Below are positions 54,101 to 63,100 of a stretch of 64,000 bases of DNA, one piece after another. Where the stretch lies: contig OZ025252.1 in the NCBI GenBank assembly GCA_964019135.1, positions 47,714,959 through 47,778,958 on the forward strand. Reading direction: 5' to 3'. Within the stretch, counting starts at the first letter, position 1, and the number at the start of each line of letters is the position of its first letter. Both the position numbers and the translations under genes were made by a program. This stretch comes from Arenicola marina. Lineage: Eukaryota > Annelida > Polychaeta > Arenicolidae. Under the pieces are notes generated by a model that was not told where the DNA came from, did not search any database, and saw nothing but the letters and a program-made list of their open reading frames with translations.

Positions 54101-57100
54101 CCCCCCTCTGGCCTCCCTACCCCTTTCTTGCGGGTGGACAGCAGGAAGGCCGCCCCCCCCCCCCCCGGGACGCCTTACCCCTTTCTTGCGGGTGGACAGC
54201 AGGAGTAGCACCCCCCCCCCCCCCCGGGACGCCTTACCCCTTTCTTGCGGGTGGACAGCAGGATTGCCCCTCCCCACCCCCACCCCCTCTGGCCTCCCTA
54301 CCCCTTTCTTGCGGGTGGACAGCAGGAAGGCCGCCCCCCCCCCCCCCGGGACGCCTTACCCCTTTCTTGCGGGTGGACAGCAGGAAGGCCGCCTTCAGCC
54401 TCCCGATCTTGTCTTCGCGCATGCTCATCTCCTGTATCTGTGTGAGGTCCATGGCGCCGAAGGCCGTGGTGTCCATGTGGGTGGCCGGGTCCATCAGGAT
54501 CGACTCGCTGAGCCTGAGCCGGCCACAGCGACAGCCGGGGAAACCAAGGCAACGTGAGATACAGTACACAATACAAAGACATCATACAATATGGACTAAT
54601 TTATTAAGTTGAAAGTAAATCGGCTCTATCAATATCTATGAGTTTCTGATCGGTTAATAATGAACGCACCACATGGGACTAGTAAGCAATAATGCTATGA
54701 ATGGATCCCTTTTTTGTTCGTTAAATGCAGTTAAACAAATTGTTTATCTTGATAATAACATTCACAATCTCTTTATTATAGCGAAATCATGCCCGAGTGT
54801 TCACATTGACGAGTCACAATGCTTGATAGGCTGGCTGAATAACACTTTAACATTCGTTACTCTGTTTTACCAAGATATGCCTACAATATTTCGCAGGTAA
54901 CACAGATTGAGTTTCCCGTCTGAGCCACAATATATAATCTAAGTGCTACATGTACACATATGATTGTCATGAGCATAAAGCATGGTGTGACCCTTGACCT
55001 TTGACCTACATGGATTCGTCGGCACCCCTCAGCTGGGGACTCTCCCTGACGGACACCAGACCCCGGACCCCAGAGAGAAACAGGGCCGTGTTGTCATGGT
55101 GACCTGCAGAGATACACGCAACCTGGGGCTTCAACGTGTTTTTATGTCGCAAAGCCGATTATAACAAAGTCATCTTGCTGAGGTACTCCATTATTACAAC
55201 ATCATTAAATTATTAAAGGCACCTCATAAATTACGTTTATACACAAAACAAAGAATGAAAAACAATTCCAGATGTGGAAAACGCTCTTGTTATAAATATA
55301 GATCAATGTTTTGTTTAAACCAGGGGTGAGAAGCAGCCAAGAACACCGCCCAAGAAGTCAGACAGTGAGAAGCGCCAGAGACTGATGTTAGATATCATGA
55401 ACCTTAACACGACCGCTCTTTAAGAAAAACTCATGGATCACGAAATTAGTTGTTTACCCCGAGAGGGACACGCAATCTTTAATCTAACTAAGACTCAGAC
55501 CATCATAAATGTTGCTCAGCAATCCGCCACTGTCATACACAGTGCCGTGACTGGGTAGGTAGTCCTCAGTGACTGTCTTATATACTATGAGAGTGTCAGG
55601 GTACGGGGGTGAGTTGTTACCTGCTCCCAGGACTTTGTCCCCGCTGGCCTGGAACTTGAGGCTGTCCACGGCTTGGGGGGGACTGGAGACTGAAAGCAAA
55701 GCACAGGGCACGTCAGGCCGCTTTGGTGCACACACCAGGTAAATCAGTCCAGCTTGAGTCAGAGATCACTGGCGGGTCGAGCTGGAGACGTTAACGCCCT
55801 TGGAGTATCAGTTACTGGTATACCCTCAGTGGTATGGTGTTGTATGTAAGCCACATTGCAGAAGACATGCATACACTTGTTTCTAGTAAAACTCACGTAT
55901 TACTCACACCAAATTACTGCAATAATCCCCTATATGCATCCCAAAGTAGAAGCTGTATCTTGAAAAACGTCCTAAATGTCCCCAGTGGGGACATGCCGGT
56001 TAGTAGAACTTAATATAGCTTAGCATAACTGTTATACTCACGATATAGATAAGTATAACTGTTATACTCACAATATAGATTAGTATAACTGTCATACTCA
56101 CAATATAGATTAGTATAACTGTCATACTCACAATATAGATTAGTATAACTGTTATACTCACAATATAGATTAGTATAACTGTTATACTCACGATATAGAT
56201 TAGTATAACTGTTATACTCACGGGACATGCACAGGGCGGTGTGTTCATCGTAGACATAGACGGAGGAGGCGGCTGGGTTGGGCAGCACCATCCTGTACCG
56301 CAGCCCACTGTGCTCATCCTCCGCCTGTCAAAGTATCAACGACTCACTGTCATCATCGAGGTCATGGTGTGATCACGTGCTCACTGGTCTTATTACCTTC
56401 TGATGACAGTTTGGTGATGCCAGTTAGATCTTGAATATTTGTATTTGTCACAGATGGAACCTCTACAAGCAATCCCTTACATCAACCTGCTTTAAAACTC
56501 GACAAATGCGAAGTCTAAAAAGAAATTACCACATATGACCGGATTTCCCTGGTTATACAAGTTCCGGTCCAGGCCGGGTTCCCCTAGTGACAGGCCGGGT
56601 TCCCCTAGTGACACGCCGGGTTCCCCTAGTGACACGCCGGGTTCCCTAGTGACACGCCGGGTTCCTCTAGTGACACGCCGGGTTCCCCTAGTGACACGCC
56701 GGGTTCCCCTAGTGACACAACGGGTCCCCCAAGTGACACGCCGGGTTCCCCTAGTGACACGCCGGGTTCCCCTAGTGACACGCCGGGTCCCCCTAGTGAC
56801 AGGCCGGGTTCCCCTAGTGACACGCCGGGTCCCCCCAGTGACACGCCGGGTTCCCCTAGTGACACGCCGGGTTCCCCTAGTGACACGCCGGGTTCCCCTA
56901 GTGACAGGCCGGGTTCCCCTAGTGACACGCCGGGTTCCCCTAGTGACACGCCGGGTTCCCCTAGTGACAGGCCGGGTTCCCCTAGTGACACGCCGGGTCC
57001 CCCCAGTGACACGCCGGGTTCCCCTAGTGACACGCCGGGTCCCCCTAGTGACACGCCGGGTTCCCCTAGTGACACGCCGGGTCCCCCCAGTGACACGCCG

Positions 57101-60100
57101 GGTTCCCCTAGTGACACGCCGGGTTCCCCTAGTGACACGCCGGGTTCCCCTAGTGACAGGCCGGGTTCCCCTAGTGACAAGCCGGGTCCCCCTAGTGACA
57201 GGCCGGGTTCCCCTAGTGACAGGCCGGGTTCCCCTAGTGACACGCCGGGTTCCCCTAGTGACACGCCGGGTTCCCCTAGTGACACGCCGGGTTCCCCTAG
57301 TGACACGCCGGGTTCCCCTAGTGACACGCCGGGTCCCCCTAGTGACACGCCGGGTCCCCCTAGTGACACGCCGGGTCCCCCCAGTGACACGCCGGGTTCC
57401 CCTAGTGACACGCCGGGTCCCCCTAGTGACACGCCGGGTTCCCCTAGTGACAGGCCGGGTTCCCCTAGTGACAGGCCGGGTTCCCCTAGTGACAGGCCGG
57501 GTTCCCCTAGTGACAGGCCGGGTTCCCCTAGTGACAGGCCGGGTTCCCCTAGTGACAGGCCGGGTTCCCCTAGTGACACGCCGGGTTCCCCTAGTGACAG
57601 GCCGGGTTCCCCTAGTGACAGGCCGGGTTCCCCTAGTGACACGCCGGGTTCCCCTAGTGACACGCCGGGTTCCCCTAGTGACACGCCGGGTTCCCCTAGT
57701 GACAGGCCGGGTTCCCCTAGTGACACGCCGGGTTCCCCTAGTGACACGCCGGGTTCCCCTAGTGACAGGCCGGGTTCCCCTAGTGACAGGCCGGGTCCCC
57801 CTAGTGACAGGCCGGGTCCCCCTAGTGACAGGCCGGGTTCCCCTAGTGACAGGCCGGGTTCCCCTAGTGACACGCCGGGTTCCCCTAGTGACACGCCGGG
57901 TTCCCCTAGTGACACGCCGGGTTCCCCTAGTGACAGGCCGGGTTCCCCTAGTGACAGGCCGGGTTCCCCTAGTGACACGCCGGGTTCCCCTAGTGACACG
58001 CCGGGTTCCCCTAGTGACACGCCGGGTTCCCCTAGTGACAGGCCGGGTTCCCCTAGTGACAGGCCGGGTTTCCCTAGTGACAGGCCGGGTCCCCCTAGTG
58101 ACAGGCCGGGTCCCCCTAGTGACAGGCCGCCCCGCCCCCCCCACCTGGTGGTACGTGGTGTGCCGTGGGATGGTGAAGGCGATGAAACTGAGCGGCGCAT
58201 CCTCGCCTTCCGAATGCAGCGTCCCTGTAACACAGCCGGGGGGGGGGTCAAGTCAGCAACAGGGGGGGGGGGGGGGTCAAGTCAGCAACAGGGGGGGGGG
58301 GGGAATCAGTCAACAACAACTGCTGAAAGTGGTATTCTTTAGTTTCCACAATATGTATCAATCACAATCATTAGTAAGCTCACTCAATAGGTCAACATTT
58401 GCATAAAAAAACTCAGTATCGCTCTCACGTTTAAACATACCTATGACGTAGCACATTTCTGCGGACCCCTCGGGGTTCATGCACACATACCTATGACGTA
58501 GCACATTTCTGCGGACCCCTCGGGGTTCATGCACACATACCTATGACGTAGCACATTTCTGCGGACCCCTCGGGGTTCATGCACACATACCTATGACGTA
58601 GCACATTTCTGCGGACACCTCGGGGTTCATGCACACATACCTATGACGTAGCACATTTCTGCGGACCCCTCGGGGTTCATGCACACATACCTATGACGTA
58701 GCACATTTCTGCGGACACCTCGGGGTTCATGCACACATACCTATGACGTAGCACATTTCTGCGGACACCTCGGGGTTCATGCACACATACCTATGACGTA
58801 GCACATTTCTGCGGACACCTCGGGGTTCATGCACACATACCTATGACGTAGCACATTTCTGCGGACCCCTCGGGGTTCATGCACACATACCTATGACGTA
58901 GCACATTTCTGCGGACACCTCGGGGTTCATGCACACATACCTATGACGTAGCACATTTCTGCGGACACCTCGGGGTTCATGCACACATACCTATGACGTA
59001 GCACATTTCTGCGGACCCCTCGGGGTTCATGCACACATACCTATGACGTAGCAAATTTCTGCGGACACCTCGGGGTTCATGCACACATACCTATGACGTA
59101 GCACATTTCTGCGGACCCCTCGGGGTTCATGCACACATACCTATGACGTAGCACATTTCTGCGGACCCCTCGGGGTTCATGCACACATACCTATGACGTA
59201 GCACATTTCTGCGGACACCTCAGGGTTCATGCACACATACCTATGACGTAGCACATTTCTGCGGACACCTCGGGGTTCATGCACACATACCTATGACGTA
59301 GCACATTTCTGCGGACACCTCGGGGTTGATGCACACGTACCTATGACGTAGCACATTTCTGCGGACACCTCGGGGTTCATGCCGGCTCCCAGTATGAGGA
59401 CCCCGTCACGCGTCACTTGCATGTCGAGCAGCCAGGACTTGAGGCCGCGCAGGTTGCCTGGCTGCTGGTGCTGCTCAACGGGAAGAATACAGTGAGCGTC
59501 AGGCAACGAGACTTACGCACGAGATGCGGCGAGACTCGTCCCACCGAGTGGCTCTGACAAGTTCACGGCGTGAAACCAGCAGTATATCACAGACAGTCTG
59601 GCTTCGCCACCATAATTTACTGAACTGTCAGTTGTTGCGGTAATTATAACAAATGGAGGCGAATATGTTCCCACTTATGTAGCCAGATGCTTTTAATATA
59701 ACTCTATAGCCAAGGAAGCCATCCTCTGTGAACCCTGTACGACATCGTTCTGCGTTCACTACACGAGGCGGAACGGTCAATCAATCTCCACATTCCATCT
59801 CTCCGTTCAATCTCTGCACGCCACTCCCCATTACTTACCCAGATACTTTCCGCCAAGCAGTCGCGCACAAAGGCATCCACATTGCACTGATACAGCAACT
59901 GCACAAAGGAAATGATAATTTGTTATGCCGGGTGTTCATTATGAGACAGTAGGCTGAACGAGCTGTTGTTAGAGGGTATTACTAATATTTCCCTTCAGGC
60001 CTTGTAACATCATGCTAATACAAATCTCCATTCCCTCAGATCGAGAAATTTGGAGTTGTTGAAGTATGGACTGCGGAGATTAGTCACTTGTCCGGACGCC

Positions 60101-63100
60101 GACACGGACCGTGTGACAGGGTGTAGGGGTCACCGACAGAGGTCACTGCGGGCGTTGAGCACTGACCTTCTCGGCGTCTCCCGCCAACGCCCACTTCTGA
60201 AGGTTACAGCCGGCCAGCACGTAGAAGGTAGGGCGGCCGTCAGCCAGGTTCTCGCCAGCCAGCAGCTGAAGCAGCTTCTGTGAAGGGATGAGCAGACATA
60301 ACAACAGTTTACTAGAATGTTGGCTGGCCTCTGATGGGTCTACTACAATACATAAACCAGAATAATGTTCATTTATAATGTTTCTGATGGCCCGCCCCCC
60401 ACCCCCCCCCCCCCTGTTAACTCACCCGCGTTCTCATGCTGTTCCTTCATCCACCACCCCACCCCCAGTTTACTCATCGCGCCCTCGGGCTGTTCCTTTC
60501 TTCACCCCGCCCCCCCGTTTACTCACCGCGCCCTCGGGCTGTTCCTTCCTCCACCCTGCCCCCCTGTTTACTCACCGCGCCCTCGGGCTGTTCCTTCCTT
60601 CACCCCCCCCCCCCCCCAGTTACTCATCGCGCCCTCGGGCTATTTCTTTCTCCGCCCTGCCCCTGTTTACTCACCGCGCCCTCGGGCTGTTCCTTCCTCC
60701 ACCCCGCCCCCCAGTTTACTCACCGCGCCCTCGGGCTCTTTCTTCCTCCGCCCCGCCCCCCCTGTTTACTCACGACGCCTTCGGGCTATTCCTTCCTTCA
60801 CCCCTCCCCCCACTTTATTTACCGCGCTCTCGGGCTCTTTCTTCCTCCACCCCGCCCCCGGGCTGTTCCTTCCTCCACCCCGCCCCCCCGTTTACTCACC
60901 GCGCCCTCGGGCTCTTTCTTCCTCCGCCCCGCCCCCCCTGTTTACTCACGACGCCTTCGGGCTATTCCTTCCTTCACCCCTCCCCCCACTTTATTTACCG
61001 CGCCCTCGGGCTCTTTCTTCCTCCACCCCGCCCCCGGGCTGTTCCTTCCTCCACCCCGCCCCCCCGTTTACTCACCGCGCCCTCGGGCTCTTTCTTCCTC
61101 CACCCCGCCCCCGGGCTGTTCCTTCCTCCACTCCGCCCCCCCGTTTACTCACCGCGCCTTCGGGCTCTTTCTTCCTCCACCCCGCCCCCGGGCTGTTCCA
61201 TCCTCCACCTCGCCCCCTCTGTTTACTCACCGCGTCCTCGGGCTATTTCTTCCTCCGCCCCGCTCCCCTGTTTACTCACCGCGCCCTCGGGCTGTTCCTT
61301 CCTCCAACCCCCTCCCCGGTTTACTCACCGCGCCCTCGGGCTGCTCCTTCCTCCCCCCCCCCACCCTCTGTTTACTCACCGCGCCCTCGGGCTGTTCCTT
61401 CCTCCAACCCCCTCCCCTGTTTACTCACCGCGCCCTCGGGCTGTCCCTTCCTCCACCCCGCTCCCCCTGTTTACTCACCGCGCTCTCGGGCTGTTCCTTC
61501 CTCCCACCCCCACCCTCTGTTTACTCACCGCGCCCTCGGGCTGTTCCTTCCTCCAACCCCCTCCCCTGTTTACTCACCGCGCCCTCGGGCTGTCCCTTCC
61601 TCCACCCCGCTCCCCCTGTTTACTCACTGCGCCTTTGGGCTGTTCCTTCCTCCACCCCGCCCTCCCTGTTTACTCACCGCGCCCTCGGGCTGTTCCTTCC
61701 TCCGCCCCGCTCCCCTGTTTACTCACCGCGCCCTCGGGCTGTTCCTTCCTCCGCCCCGCTCCCCTGTTTACTCACCGCGCCCTCGGGCTGTTCCTTCCTC
61801 CACCCCGCTCCCCTGTTTACTCACCGCGCCCTCGGGCTGTTCCTTCCTCCAACCCCTTCCCCTGTTTACTCACCGCGCCCTCGGGCTATTCCTTCACCCC
61901 CCCCCCTCCCCTGTTTACTCACCGCGCCCTCGGGCTATTCCTTCACCCCCCCCCTCCCCTGTTTACTCACCGCGCCCTCGGGCTATTCCTTCCTCCAACC
62001 CCCTCCCCTGTTTACTCACCGCGCCCTAAAGCTGTTCCTTCCTCCAAACCCCTCCCCTGTTTAATCACCGCGCTTTGGGCTGTTCCTTCCTCCACCCCGC
62101 CCTCCCTGTTTACTCACCGCGCCCTCTGGCTGTTCCTTCCTCCGCCCCGCTCCCCTGTTTACTCACCGCGCCCTCGGGCTGTTCCTTCCTCCAACCCCCT
62201 CCCCTGTTTACTCACCGCGCCCTCGGGCTGTTCCTTCCTCCGCCCCGCTCCCCTGTTTACTCACCGCGCCTTTGGGCTGTTCCTTCCTCCACCCCGCCCT
62301 CCCTGTTTACTCACCGCGCCCTCGGGCTGTTCCTTCCTCCGCCCCGCTCCCCTGTTTACTCACCGCGCCCTCGGGCTGTTCCTTCCTCCAACCCCTTCCC
62401 CTGTTTACTCACCGCGCCCTCGGGCTATTCCTTCCTCCAACCCCCTCCCCTGTTTACTCACCGCGCCCTCGGGCTGTTCCTTCCTCCAACCCCCTCCCCT
62501 GTTTACTCACCGCGCCCTCGGGCTGTTTCTTCATCCCCCCACCCCACCCTCTGTTTACTCACTGCGCCCTCGGGCTGTCCCTTCCTCCACCCCGTCCCCC
62601 CTGTTTACTCACTGCGCCTTTGGACTGTTCCTTCCTCCACCCCGCCCTCGGGCTGTTCCTTCCTCCGCCCCGCTCCCCTGTTTACTCACCGCGCCTTTGG
62701 GCTGTTCCTTCCTCCACCCCGCCCTCCCTGTTTACTCACCGCGCCCTCGGGCTGTTCCTTCCTCCGCCCCGCTCCCCTGTTTACTCACCGCGCCCTCGGG
62801 CTGTTCCTTCCTCCAACCCCTTCCCCTGTTTACTCACCGCGCCCTCGGGCTATTCCTTCCTCCAACCCCCTCCCCTGTTTACTCACCGCGCCCTCGGGCT
62901 GTTCCTTCCTCCCCCCCCCCCACCCCCTGTTTACTCACCGCGTCCTCGGGCTGTTCCTTCCTCCAACCCCCTCCCCGGTTTACTCACCGCGCCCTCGGGC
63001 TGTTCCTTCCTCCAACCCCCTCCCCGGTTTACTCACCGCGCCCTCGGGCTGTTCCTTCCTCCGCCCCGCTCCCCTGTTTACTCACCGCGCCCTCGGGCTG

